Assembly (NCBI GenBank): GCA_019694395.1 | Contig: JAIBCC010000031.1 | Span: forward strand, 1 to 64,000 | Length of the DNA stretch: 64,000 bases | Direction of reading: 5' to 3' | Origin: Pyrinomonadaceae bacterium | GTDB taxonomy: Bacteria > Acidobacteriota > Blastocatellia > Pyrinomonadales > Pyrinomonadaceae | Part shown: positions 32,950 to 41,457 of the stretch, piece after piece | Numbering within the stretch: the first letter of the stretch is position 1 | How the letters are laid out: each line of letters starts with the position of its first letter | Position numbers and translations under genes: made by a program | Notes under the pieces: model-generated | The model's input: the letters and a program-made list of their open reading frames with translations, nothing else | Databases searched by the model: none | Told to the model about the DNA's origin: nothing

Positions 32950-33354
32950 TTATTTTTGTGGTTTTCGACGGCGTGAAACATAGAAAAAATACCCACCAAG
33001 ACTGAAACAAATTAACGTGCCGGAGAAGTTTTGAGAAAGCGAAAAACTCAATCCTTTGTTGTAAATTTGCCAAATTGATAAAACGCTTATCGCCACTCCT
33101 GTCAAGGTAAAAACCGCGCCGAAAAATCTTCCTGTCCAAGAAGGTTTGCCCGCCGCAATTCGGGCAAATTCGGTTTGATGGTATTTATTGATTCTCAATT
33201 GCCGATAAGCAGCCTGACGAAGTTGAAACTCCTCAAACTTTTTCGGATTTCGCATTGCCCAAACTACACGCCAGACTAAAATAATCGTTGTAACGGCGAA
33301 CAGACCGCCGAAAACCGCGAAAAAAATTAAAAAAATGTTGGATGCGAATGTCAT
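32950..33354 (-). CDS. Small membrane protein of unknown function
   Basis: A 134-residue protein with three likely membrane helices: I-F-L-I-F-F-A-V-F-G-G-L-F near the start, F-F-G-A-V-F-T-L-T-G-V-A-I-S-V-L in the middle, and L-I-C-F-S-L-G-G-Y-F-F-Y-V near the end, with a charged cytosolic loop between the first two. No family recognised. Confidence 0.6.
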   Translation of the reverse strand: MTFASNIFLIFFAVFGGLFAVTTIILVWRVVWAMRNPKKFEEFQLRQAAYRQLRINKYHQTEFARIAAGKPSWTGRFFGAVFTLTGVAISVLSIWQIYNKGLSFSLSQNFSGTLICFSLGGYFFYVSRRRKPQK

Positions 33355-33382
33355 ACAGATTTATCTTTTTTCAATTCTTCTT

Positions 33383-34372
33383 TTAGTAATAAATCTTCGG
33401 CATCACGCCGCGCATTTCCATAAAGATCAAACGCTTTTTGGTGTATTCGCTGACGGCATTTTTAACTTCGTCGTCGTTTGGTTTTCTTTTCAGGTTGAAC
33501 TCTAAAACACTCTTGACGGCAAAGACCAAATCCGCCGCGCCACCCGAAGAATAAATCCAGTTGCGGCTCTTTTCGACAAGAGAACCGAAATTTTCATCGC
33601 GCCCCATCCAGTATTTCAAATCGTTATCATTCGGCATTCTCCCAAAAGCTGTGACATAAGCGGTTTGAATCATCAATTTCCGGCTAGCCTGATTTTTGTT
33701 CATTTCTTGTTTGAGAGTTTCGTGGATGGTCGCATACCAGGACTCACCGCTTTTAATCTTTGCGTCCCAAAAGGCAAACTGTGTCGGAGTGGGATTGCCA
33801 CCAGTTGCCAGATAAAAGGCTCTGTCAATGATTTCTTTCCGCAGATTTGCGGCTTTTGATTGGGTCAACCAAAGTTTATAGACCTTTTCCGCATCAGCCT
33901 GTTTTGTTCCTTCGTAAAAGTTTTTCGCCATTCCGTAATCCTTAAACATTCGGTAAATCCACGCATACATTTCGATTCCGGTTGGTTCGCCCTGTGAAAA
34001 ACGTCCAAAAACCTGCATTGAAGCCAAAGTAAAAGCGGTTTGGGCTTGTTTATTCAATAATGAGTTTCGATTACGATTGCATTTTAAATTGCCGTTGTCA
34101 TTTGAGATGTCCCCGTCGCATTCATAAACATTTTCTAAGGCAGTATTCACCGGTGCAGAAAATTCAGAACCGCCTATTCCGCCTGACTTCGATTTTTCAG
34201 CGCACGAAGCCTTTAAATTCGCTCCGTCCAATTTAATTTCAATACAAGTTTTCTGATACGAGCCGGGTGGAATAAACTGCGCGGAGACGTTTTGCAACGC
34301 ACCAAATAAAAACCCTAAACCGCAAACAAATACGGTGATTATTACATTTTTGTTGATTGTTCTTTTCATCAT
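33383..34372 (-). CDS. Secreted DUF4214-like protein
   Basis: A 329-residue protein with a signal peptide (A-L-Q-N-V-S-A-Q). The mature N-terminus has two pairs of cysteines (C-I-E...C-A-E, C-D-G...C-N-R). The rest is helical, with the DUF4214-type pattern W-D-A-K-I-K-S-G and Y-W-M-G-R-D, a fold often seen in S-layer or surface proteins. It is paralogous to the protein at 34585. Function unknown. Confidence 0.7.
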   Translation of the reverse strand: MMKRTINKNVIITVFVCGLGFLFGALQNVSAQFIPPGSYQKTCIEIKLDGANLKASCAEKSKSGGIGGSEFSAPVNTALENVYECDGDISNDNGNLKCNRNRNSLLNKQAQTAFTLASMQVFGRFSQGEPTGIEMYAWIYRMFKDYGMAKNFYEGTKQADAEKVYKLWLTQSKAANLRKEIIDRAFYLATGGNPTPTQFAFWDAKIKSGESWYATIHETLKQEMNKNQASRKLMIQTAYVTAFGRMPNDNDLKYWMGRDENFGSLVEKSRNWIYSSGGAADLVFAVKSVLEFNLKRKPNDDEVKNAVSEYTKKRLIFMEMRGVMPKIYY

Positions 34373-34448
34373 TTTGCTCCTTTCTTTGAATTTTATTGGT
34401 TTGAATTAAAATCTCATCCGGGTTTTAACTGAGCGAATTTTCAGCTTT

Positions 34449-34571
34449 TCACCATGGATTTTTAATTCCGGCGGGGACACCTTGGATGTAATCATCAATG
34501 TCGCCATCTTGCGTGTAGCTTCCAAATTGCACCATCAGCAAAAGCACGGAAATTAAAATCAGCTTTTTCAT
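34449..34571 (-). CDS. Short secreted peptide (40 aa)
   Basis: From the ATG at 34571 the minus strand encodes 40 residues: a signal-like hydrophobic start (M-K-K-L-I-L-I-S-V-L-L-L-M-V-Q-F) then Q-D-G-D-I-D-D-Y-I-Q-G-V-P-A-G-I-K-N-P-W. It lies between the two DUF4214-like genes in the same direction. The mature part would be about 20 residues and acidic. Possibly a decayed gene start, but the frame is clean. Confidence 0.5.
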   Translation of the reverse strand: MKKLILISVLLLMVQFGSYTQDGDIDDYIQGVPAGIKNPW

Positions 34572-34584
34572 ATTTTTTTCAAAT

Positions 34585-35403
34585 CTAAAGTCCTTGAATC
34601 ATTTCGGCGTAAATTTTCTTGTCGGGCGTAAATTTCGTCATTGCACTTTTTATTGACTCATCTGTTGCACGATTTCCGCCTTTTTTCTTCAACAGCGCAC
34701 GCGAAATAGTTTCCACTAAATCTTTTGTGCCTTTTTCCGAATACAGCCAAGAGCGAGTGGCATCAACAATTTGCCGATAATGTTCGGTTCGTGGCAACCA
34801 ATATTTCAAATCCGTCTCATTTGCGTCTCTGCCCATTGATTTTTGATAGGCACGGTTTAGCATTGCATTACGTTCGGTTTGATCTTGATTTAATTTTTGA
34901 ATTTCGCTAGTGACAATCGTTGCATACCAAGCGGTTTGTGCTTTGATCTGTGTTTCCCAAGAGGCTTGTTCAGTCGCTTTTGAATCGCGTCCATAAACTT
35001 CTTGATAAGCCCTATTGATGATTTTTGCCCGTTCTTCCGTGAGGGAGGAAGCACTGAATTGATCTTTAAGAAAATTTACAGCGTCTGAAAGTTTCAAACC
35101 TTCGTTGAATTTAGATCCATATTTTGCACTATGTGTTACCAGGTAAAGCCAATATTTCATTTCTGTATCATCAGGACTTTTGCCAATTACAATTGGCGCG
35201 GCAGAATTCAAAGATTGCTTTGCCGGAATACATTTCTCTGCGTTTGCATCTACTTGTTGTTGATTTATATATGTTCCAACTACACACGGATTTATGTATG
35301 GATTTCCTTGCCCGAAGGTGTTTAATGCTGATATTCCAAACATAAAAACTGCGAAAATTAAGATTTTGCTTACTCGAGTTATAGATTTATTTTGTTTATT
35401 CAT
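34585..35403 (-). CDS. Secreted DUF4214-like protein (paralog)
   Basis: A 272-residue protein with a signal peptide ending near F-G-Q-G. Helical repeats include E-M-K-Y-W-L-Y-L-V-T, A-Y-Q-E-V-Y-G-R-D and D-L-K-Y-W-L-P-R-T-E-H-Y, the DUF4214 style. It is a shorter relative of the protein at 33383: both end in a K-x-x-x-x-E-M motif. Surface or extracellular location is likely; function unknown. Confidence 0.7.
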   Translation of the reverse strand: MNKQNKSITRVSKILIFAVFMFGISALNTFGQGNPYINPCVVGTYINQQQVDANAEKCIPAKQSLNSAAPIVIGKSPDDTEMKYWLYLVTHSAKYGSKFNEGLKLSDAVNFLKDQFSASSLTEERAKIINRAYQEVYGRDSKATEQASWETQIKAQTAWYATIVTSEIQKLNQDQTERNAMLNRAYQKSMGRDANETDLKYWLPRTEHYRQIVDATRSWLYSEKGTKDLVETISRALLKKKGGNRATDESIKSAMTKFTPDKKIYAEMIQGL

Positions 35404-35490
35404 TATTTTTTCTCCTTATTTCAAAATTTTTTAACTGCCTCAATCATTAAGGCGATGTTTTTTGCCCAAAGTGTTAAAAATTTTGGGCGA

Positions 35491-35763
35491 TTATTTTTTC
35501 CTTTCAAATATGGCTGAAAGCGATGCGGCGCAAACGTAAATCTCGCCCGCTTCGGTTTCAGTTGAATGCAGATCACCGTTTTCAATCGAATCAACAATCT
35601 CGCGCCAGATTTTTGCCGTTCGCTTTACTGCCTCGTTAATTGAAAGCATTTCGGCTGACGCATCACACGCACCACAAAAAAAACGAAGCGGCTCACGGTT
35701 AACCGAAAAAGTGATTTTGCGCTCGGTTTCGCGGATAAATTTTATTCGGCGTTCAATTTTCAT
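35491..35763 (-). CDS. Small excisionase/MerR-like HTH protein with CxxC
   Basis: A 90-residue protein from the ATG at 35763, beginning M-K-I-E-R-R-I-K-F-I-R-E-T-E-R-K. F-F-C-G-A-C may bind zinc or be redox-active; then A-E-M-L-S-I-N-E-A-V-K and E-N-G-D-L-H resemble the HTH_17 excisionase-type fold. It is divergent from the wHTH-TPR regulator, sharing an 89-bp gap, so the pair may be coregulated. Confidence 0.6.
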   Translation of the reverse strand: MKIERRIKFIRETERKITFSVNREPLRFFCGACDASAEMLSINEAVKRTAKIWREIVDSIENGDLHSTETEAGEIYVCAASLSAIFERKK

Positions 35764-35852
35764 TCGTGTTATAATCGCCAAAAATTCGGCGCAGATTTGT
35801 TATAAAAAAAATCCGCTGAAATGGTCTTGTATAGTTTCCGAATTTTTTCCCA

Positions 35853-37817
35853 ATGATTTCCGAATTTGAATCAGAATCAATAAAGACGGGCGCACGACAA
35901 CAAATTTTGGCGTTTGGTGAATTTACATTTGACACGGAAAATCAAATTTTGACGCAGACAAACAACGGTGAAATCGTCAACTTGCCGCCCAAAACGTGCG
36001 AACTTTTAGCGGTTCTTATCGAGAATGCGGGAGAGGTTTTGTCGAAAGATGATTTGATGAGTTTGGTTTGGAAAGACACGTTTGTTGAAGAATCGAACCT
36101 CACACATCATATTGCACTGCTCAGAAAATCGCTCGGCGAGGGAACAAACGGAAACAAATTTATCCAGACAATTCCGCGAAAAGGCTATCGTTTTATTTTT
36201 CCCGTCAAACAAAATGAAAGCAGTAAAGGCGAAATCACGATCAGCGAAACAACCCGCACTGAAATTGTCGAAGAAATTCAGATAACCGACGATTTGCCTC
36301 CTGTTGCCGCAGTTCAAAACTCGAAACAAATTTCGGCAGGAAAAAATAACCGCTCAAAGTTTTTTGTGCCGACTTTGGCAGTAATTCTATTGGTTGGAAT
36401 TGCCGCCGGCTTTTATTTTTTGTTTTATCGCACGCCGACGGTTAAGTCTGTCGCAGTCTTGCCGTTTAAGTCGCTTGCCTCCGAACCGACCGATGACTAT
36501 CTCAAACTTGGAATGGCGGATACTTTGATCACCAAATTGAGCAGTATCAAAAAAGTAGCCTTTCGCCCGACCAGCTCAATTCTCAAGTTTCGTAATTCTG
36601 AGGTTTCGCCCGTTCAAGCCGGAAAAGAACTCGGCGTTGACGCGGTTTTGGAAGGTTGGGTGCAGCGGCAAAACGACCGGATCAAAGTTACCGCGCAGCT
36701 CATCAAAACGAGTGACGGAAGTATCTTTTGGGCGGAAAGTTTTGATGAAAATTTAACTGATATTCAACGACTGCAAGATTCGATTTCCGAAAAAATAACA
36801 ACCGCACTCGCGCTTGAATTGACAGGTGAAGAGCGAAAACTAATTGCCAAAAACTCCACTCAAAACCCGGAAGCCTATCGCCTTTATCTCCAAGGTCGGC
36901 TTCATTGGTATCAATGGACGCAGGAAAATTGGCAAAAAGCCGCGGGTTATTTTCAGCAGGCAGTTGAATTAGACCGAAATTTTGCATTGGCGTATGTCGG
37001 TCTGGGTGACTCTTACGGGGCAATGGGGTTATCAAAGCCGTCTCAAGAAACTTATTTCAAAGCAAAAGAAGCCACACTCAAAGCACTCGAAATTGACCCG
37101 GCTTTCCCTGAAGCCCACGCCACTCTCGGAATGATTAAATTCTTCTACGAACGCGATGTGGAAGGCGCACGCGAATCGTTGCTTCACGCACTCCGGCTCA
37201 ATCCGAATAGTGCTTTGATTCACGATTACTACGCAAATTTCCTTTCGCTGAGTGGCAACGCCGAAGAAGCCATCCGTGAAGCACAAAGAGCCGTTGAACT
37301 TGATCCGCTAACGCCCTATATTGTTGGTGATCTGGGGTGTTCTTATTATTTTGCCCGCCAACCTGATAAAGCCATTGAAGTTTTGAATAAGTCGCTCGAA
37401 TTAAACCCGAACTATACCGATGCACTCAGTTATCTGGTCAAAATATATGAACAAAAAGGGCAATTTGCCGAAGCCGAAAACTACTCGGAAAAAATTCTAA
37501 TTGTTACCAACAGACGCGAAGAGGCAGATGAACAGCGGACGATCTTTGCCGGCGGCGGTTATCGGGCAGTTTTGGAAAAAAGACTTGAGCGATTACAGGA
37601 AAGAACTAAAAAAGGATATGTTTCGCCAATGTCTTTTGCTGCTTTGTATGCTTCGCTCGGCGATAAAAAACAAGCTCTGGAATGGCTGTTTAAAGCTGAA
37701 GAGGAAAAAGCGATCAAACTTATGTATATTGCTGCCGATCCGCAGTGGGACGGCTTGCGAGGCGAACCGGAGTTTCAAAAATTACTGCAACAAATCAATC
37801 AAAAGGTAGAGAAATAA
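35853..37817 (+). CDS. Winged-helix/TPR transmembrane transcription regulator (CadC-like)
   Basis: A 654-residue protein. Residues ~20-117 form an OmpR/PhoB-type winged helix (L-P-P-K-T-C-E-L-L, then R-K-G-Y-R-F near 109-114). One membrane helix spans ~170-191. After it comes a TolB-like N-terminal domain (V-A-V-L-P-F-K-S-L) and then at least six TPRs up to ~650. The topology is cytosolic DNA-binding head with periplasmic sensor tail, as in CadC. This architecture is very frequent in Acidobacteria; the signal and targets are unknown. Confidence 0.85.
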   Translation: MISEFESESIKTGARQQILAFGEFTFDTENQILTQTNNGEIVNLPPKTCELLAVLIENAGEVLSKDDLMSLVWKDTFVEESNLTHHIALLRKSLGEGTNGNKFIQTIPRKGYRFIFPVKQNESSKGEITISETTRTEIVEEIQITDDLPPVAAVQNSKQISAGKNNRSKFFVPTLAVILLVGIAAGFYFLFYRTPTVKSVAVLPFKSLASEPTDDYLKLGMADTLITKLSSIKKVAFRPTSSILKFRNSEVSPVQAGKELGVDAVLEGWVQRQNDRIKVTAQLIKTSDGSIFWAESFDENLTDIQRLQDSISEKITTALALELTGEERKLIAKNSTQNPEAYRLYLQGRLHWYQWTQENWQKAAGYFQQAVELDRNFALAYVGLGDSYGAMGLSKPSQETYFKAKEATLKALEIDPAFPEAHATLGMIKFFYERDVEGARESLLHALRLNPNSALIHDYYANFLSLSGNAEEAIREAQRAVELDPLTPYIVGDLGCSYYFARQPDKAIEVLNKSLELNPNYTDALSYLVKIYEQKGQFAEAENYSEKILIVTNRREEADEQRTIFAGGGYRAVLEKRLERLQERTKKGYVSPMSFAALYASLGDKKQALEWLFKAEEEKAIKLMYIAADPQWDGLRGEPEFQKLLQQINQKVEK

Positions 37818-37844
37818 CCTCAAAAATTTGTGATATTATTTTTT

Positions 37845-38407
37845 CGTGCAGGATGCAGAGCAAATTACCCGACTTTTGCAGGATTGGAGCTAAGGAAATC
37901 AACAGGCTTTTAATCAACTAATGCCGTTGGTTTACAACGAATTACGCCGCCAATTCGCGTTATTTACGAAACGAACGTCAGGGACACACACTGCAAACGA
38001 CTGCCCTGATTCACAAAGCCTACCTCAAACTTTTAGGTCACAATCAAATTCAATGGCAAAATAGAACGCATTTCTTCGCATTGGCGGCAACTTCAATGAG
38101 GCGGATCTTGGTAGATCACGCACGGGAAAGAAATCGTGAAAAACGCGGCGGGAGTGCAGAAAAGTTACCTTTGGAAAAAGCCTTACAAATTTCCGAACGT
38201 GAAAAATCGGTTGATTTAATTGCTTTGGATGAAGCTTTAAATCGTTTGGAAGAACTGAGTCCGAGACAGGCGCGAGTTGTTGAATTGCGATATTTCAGCG
38301 GCTTGAGCCTCGACGAAACAGCGGAAATTCTAAGTTTTTCAAGAGCAACCGTTCGCAATGATTGGAATATTGCCAAGGCTTGGCTGAAGCAGGAAATTGA
38401 AAAATAA
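37845..38407 (+). pseudogene. Broken ECF sigma factor (nonsense codon and frameshift)
   Basis: From the GTG at 37845 the frame reads V-Q-D-A-E-Q-I-T-R-L-L-Q-D-W-S and meets TAA at 37891-37893; it then continues G-N-Q-Q-A-F-N-Q-L-M-P-L-V-Y-N-E-L-R-R. Near 37951-37955 the frame shifts and resumes as R-Y-L-R-N-E-R-Q-G-H-T-L, which runs into F-F-A-L-A-A-T-S-M-R-R-I-L-V-D-H-A-R, a TIGR02999-type ECF sigma. The last open stretch, from 38081, retains region 4. A sequencing error could explain one lesion but not readily both. In Acidobacteria such sigma factors pair with Ser/Thr kinases, also broken here. Confidence 0.75.
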
Positions 38408-38537
38408 CGGGATGATAATCAACTTTTTAAAAATTCAAAAATAATAGAAAATACGCCGCAAACTTTTACAAATCTTCACGAATCATATTCGCGTCAATTA
38501 GCGTTTGTTCACGGCTGGTTTTAATTGCTAAGAAATT

Positions 38538-38726
38538 CTAAATATTTTCAGAGGCTGTTTCTTCAATTCGTGATCGAAGATTCTTTAAAAGTTCGTCTCT
38601 TTCTTTCAGCATCTGTTTATAATCGTAATTTTCGGTGTGGTGCAATTCGTCAAGCAGCGATAAATGCCCCGATCTCAATATCTCCAATAAGATTTCTTTT
38701 TCTTGTTCGTTAATGTCTAGTGTCAA
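38538..38726 (-). CDS. Small charged helical protein (62 aa)
   Basis: A 62-residue protein with a TTG start and a strong ribosome site (GGAGGT, seven bases upstream). It is nearly all helical and charged (E-Q-E-K-E-I-L-L-E-I-L-R-S-G-H, K-E-R-D-E-L-L-K-N-L-R-S-R-I-E-E). Proteins of this size and pattern occur widely in the group. Function unknown. Confidence 0.6.
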   Translation of the reverse strand: MTLDINEQEKEILLEILRSGHLSLLDELHHTENYDYKQMLKERDELLKNLRSRIEETASENI

Positions 38727-38804
38727 AACAATTACCTCCTTACCTAATTAAATTTAAATCTATGATAGCTTAAATTTCTGTGTCTTACATCACTTTTTTA
38801 AAGT

Positions 38805-38835
38805 AAAAAAAGCCCCGAATTTTGAGGCTCTTTTT
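38805..38835 (-). terminator. Terminator of hppA
   Basis: On the minus strand AGCCTC-AAAATTC-GGGGCT forms a short stem-loop followed by TTTTTT, 22 bp after the stop of hppA. Confidence 0.7.
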
Positions 38836-38855
38836 AATCTAACTCTTTGTTGAAT

Positions 38856-41042
38856 TTACATTCCTTTTTCAACCGGAGCTTTGACAGTTTGCTCAATCGT
38901 GGTTTTCGGAGTCAATTCGGTTTTATGTGAACCCTTGTGAACCGAAATATGCGGAGCAATAATCAATGCCACGATACTCATCAATTTGATCAGAATGTTC
39001 ATCGAAGGACCTGAAGTATCTTTGAAAGGATCACCGACCGTATCGCCTGTGACTGATGCCTTGTGCGCGTCTGAGCCTTTGTATTCCATTTTGCCGTTGA
39101 TTTCGACACCTGCTTCAAAAGATTTTTTCGCATTGTCCCACGCGCCGCCGGCATTGTTCTGGAACATTCCCAAAAGAACGCCCGAAACAGTGACACCTGC
39201 CAGCAAACCGCCGAGAACTTCGGGACCGAAAGCAAATCCGACAATGATCGGTGTAATCAAAGCAATCGCGCCGGGAAGCATCATTTCTTTCAAAGATGCC
39301 TGAGTAGAAATAGCGACACATTTATCGTATTCCGGCTTGGCTTCGCGTTCCATAATGCCCGGAATTTCGCGGAATTGCCGTCTGACTTCCGTTACCATCG
39401 CCATTGCCGCGCGACCAACTGCCGCGATTGCCAACGAGGAAAAGATGAACGGAATCATTCCGCCGACGAATAATCCGGCTAACACATTTGCTTTGTAAAT
39501 ATCAATCGAATCAATTCCTGCCAAACCGACAAACGCCGCAAACAATGCCAATGCAGTCAAAGCCGCCGAAGCAATCGCAAAACCTTTTCCGGTTGCCGCA
39601 GTTGTGTTTCCAACCGCATCCAAAATATCGGTTCTGCCGCGAACTTCTTTCGGTAATTCGCTCATTTCGGCGATTCCGCCTGCGTTATCAGCAATAGGTC
39701 CGAAAGCGTCAATCGCCAGCTGCATCGCGGTTGTTGCCATCATTCCGGCGGCGGCAATTGCCACTCCGTAAAGTCCGGCAAAATAATGCGATAAGTAAAT
39801 TCCTGATGCCAAAATGAGAGTTGGGACAAGCGTAGATTCCATCCCGACCGAAAGTCCGCCGATGATGTTGGTTGCCGCACCGGTATCAGACTGACGAACA
39901 ATCGAATTGACCGGGCGTTTGCCCATTGCGGTATAAAATTCGGTCACGATACTCATCAAAGCACCGACAATCGAACCAACCAAAATCGCCAAGAAAACTC
40001 CTGTGTTGGTAAAATCGTGTCCTCTCAAACTCAACTTTTCAGGCAGCATCCACATCACAACGAAATAACAAGCAATTGTCGTAATGATGACTGATGCCCA
40101 GTTACCGATATTCAACGCTCTTTGAACATTCCCTTTATCGTCGGCAATCCTAACTAACGAACAACCGATAATTGAAAAGATAATTCCTAAACCGGCGATC
40201 AGCATCGGCAACAGAATCGGAGAAAGTCCGGCAAATTTATCGGTCACAGCAATTTCGCGTCCGAGAACCATTGTTGCCAAAATTGTTGCCACATACGAAC
40301 CGAAAAGGTCGGCTCCCATTCCGGCAACGTCGCCGACGTTATCGCCCACGTTATCAGCGATGGTGGCAGGGTTTCTGGCATCGTCTTCGGGAATTCCGGC
40401 TTCGACTTTTCCAACCAAATCTGCGCCTACGTCAGCTGCTTTGGTATAAATTCCGCCGCCGACGCGGGCAAAAAGCGCGATTGATTCTGCTCCCAATGAA
40501 AAACCTGCCAAAACTTCGATGGCTTTTTCCATTTCTACGCCGTTTGCCGTTCCGCCAACGCTCTCTACATAAAGTCTGTAGAAAAGGATAAAAAGTGAGC
40601 CTAGTCCTAAAACAGCGAGTCCGGCAACTCCAAGTCCCATCACGGTTCCGCCGGTGAAAGCTACTTGAAGCGCGTTTTTCAAACTTGTTCTGGCGGCTTG
40701 AGTTGTTCTGACATTGGCTTTGGTCGCAATGTTCATTCCAAAATAACCGGCAGTCGCGCTAAAGACCGCGCCAATCAAGAATGAAATCGCAATCACGGGA
40801 GAAGAAGTATCAACCAGCGTTCCCGACCAGCCAAGCAAAATTGCCGCAATCAGCGCAAAAACAGCCAGAATTCTCCATTCTGCCTTTAAGAAAGCCATTG
40901 CACCTTCCGCAATGTAAGATGCCAGCTCAGTCATATTTGCTTCACCGGTCGGCTGTTTGCTGACCCATGAAGATTTGAAAAACATTACTGCTAATCCAAA
41001 AATTCCTAATGCCGGAATTAGATAAAGAATTGTAGATTCCAT
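38856..41042 (-). CDS. hppA: K+-dependent membrane-bound pyrophosphatase
   Basis: A 728-residue, ~16-helix ion-pumping pyrophosphatase. D-V-G-A-D-L-V-G-K-V-E at 204-214 and D-N-V-G-D-N-V-G-D at 230-238 hold the PPi and Mg2+ sites. In the cytoplasmic motif G-N-T-T-A-A-T-G-K-G alanine occupies the place where K+-independent enzymes have lysine, so it is probably K+-dependent. It couples PPi hydrolysis to export of H+ or Na+; which ion cannot be told by eye. The ATG is the only sensible start, and the protein ends in a short basic tail. Confidence 0.95.
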   Translation of the reverse strand: MESTILYLIPALGIFGLAVMFFKSSWVSKQPTGEANMTELASYIAEGAMAFLKAEWRILAVFALIAAILLGWSGTLVDTSSPVIAISFLIGAVFSATAGYFGMNIATKANVRTTQAARTSLKNALQVAFTGGTVMGLGVAGLAVLGLGSLFILFYRLYVESVGGTANGVEMEKAIEVLAGFSLGAESIALFARVGGGIYTKAADVGADLVGKVEAGIPEDDARNPATIADNVGDNVGDVAGMGADLFGSYVATILATMVLGREIAVTDKFAGLSPILLPMLIAGLGIIFSIIGCSLVRIADDKGNVQRALNIGNWASVIITTIACYFVVMWMLPEKLSLRGHDFTNTGVFLAILVGSIVGALMSIVTEFYTAMGKRPVNSIVRQSDTGAATNIIGGLSVGMESTLVPTLILASGIYLSHYFAGLYGVAIAAAGMMATTAMQLAIDAFGPIADNAGGIAEMSELPKEVRGRTDILDAVGNTTAATGKGFAIASAALTALALFAAFVGLAGIDSIDIYKANVLAGLFVGGMIPFIFSSLAIAAVGRAAMAMVTEVRRQFREIPGIMEREAKPEYDKCVAISTQASLKEMMLPGAIALITPIIVGFAFGPEVLGGLLAGVTVSGVLLGMFQNNAGGAWDNAKKSFEAGVEINGKMEYKGSDAHKASVTGDTVGDPFKDTSGPSMNILIKLMSIVALIIAPHISVHKGSHKTELTPKTTIEQTVKAPVEKGM

Positions 41043-41457
41043 TAAAAACTCACCTGTTTTGTTAAAAAATTATTTTGTTAAATCTCTAAAACATTAAGCT
41101 TTAGTATTTATAAGAGGCAGCCCAAATTGGCGTTTAATTTACCTCTTTCTGTTGTTTCTCTATGTTAAAGATGTGACCCTATTCAAAAACGCTTATTATC
41201 GCTCATTTCGGAGAAAATGTTCAAACGGGGATGCAGTAAAACTAAAAAATCTTTTTAATTTGGACGATTTTTAGTTGTTTTGAGAGTTCGTTTGCTCAAA
41301 ATATTGTCACAAAATCCAGTTCTTTGGTGTTTTCTCTTCAAGGATTGCTAACATTTTTGTTTTTTAAAAAGTCTTTAATAAACAGTCTATTTAAATTCTA
41401 TTTAGCAGAATTCATCCTATTTTATTGAGAGAGCAGAAGTTATTTTTTCTAAAGGTT
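41043..41457. other. 415-bp gap between hppA and the hydrolase block
   Basis: No gene or clear hairpin is seen. It should hold the divergent promoters of hppA and of the first serine hydrolase gene. Confidence 0.5.

Noticed and set aside
40271..40591. Long reading frame on the plus strand within hppA
   Set aside because: It is an arginine-rich antisense frame inside a well-conserved pyrophosphatase gene.
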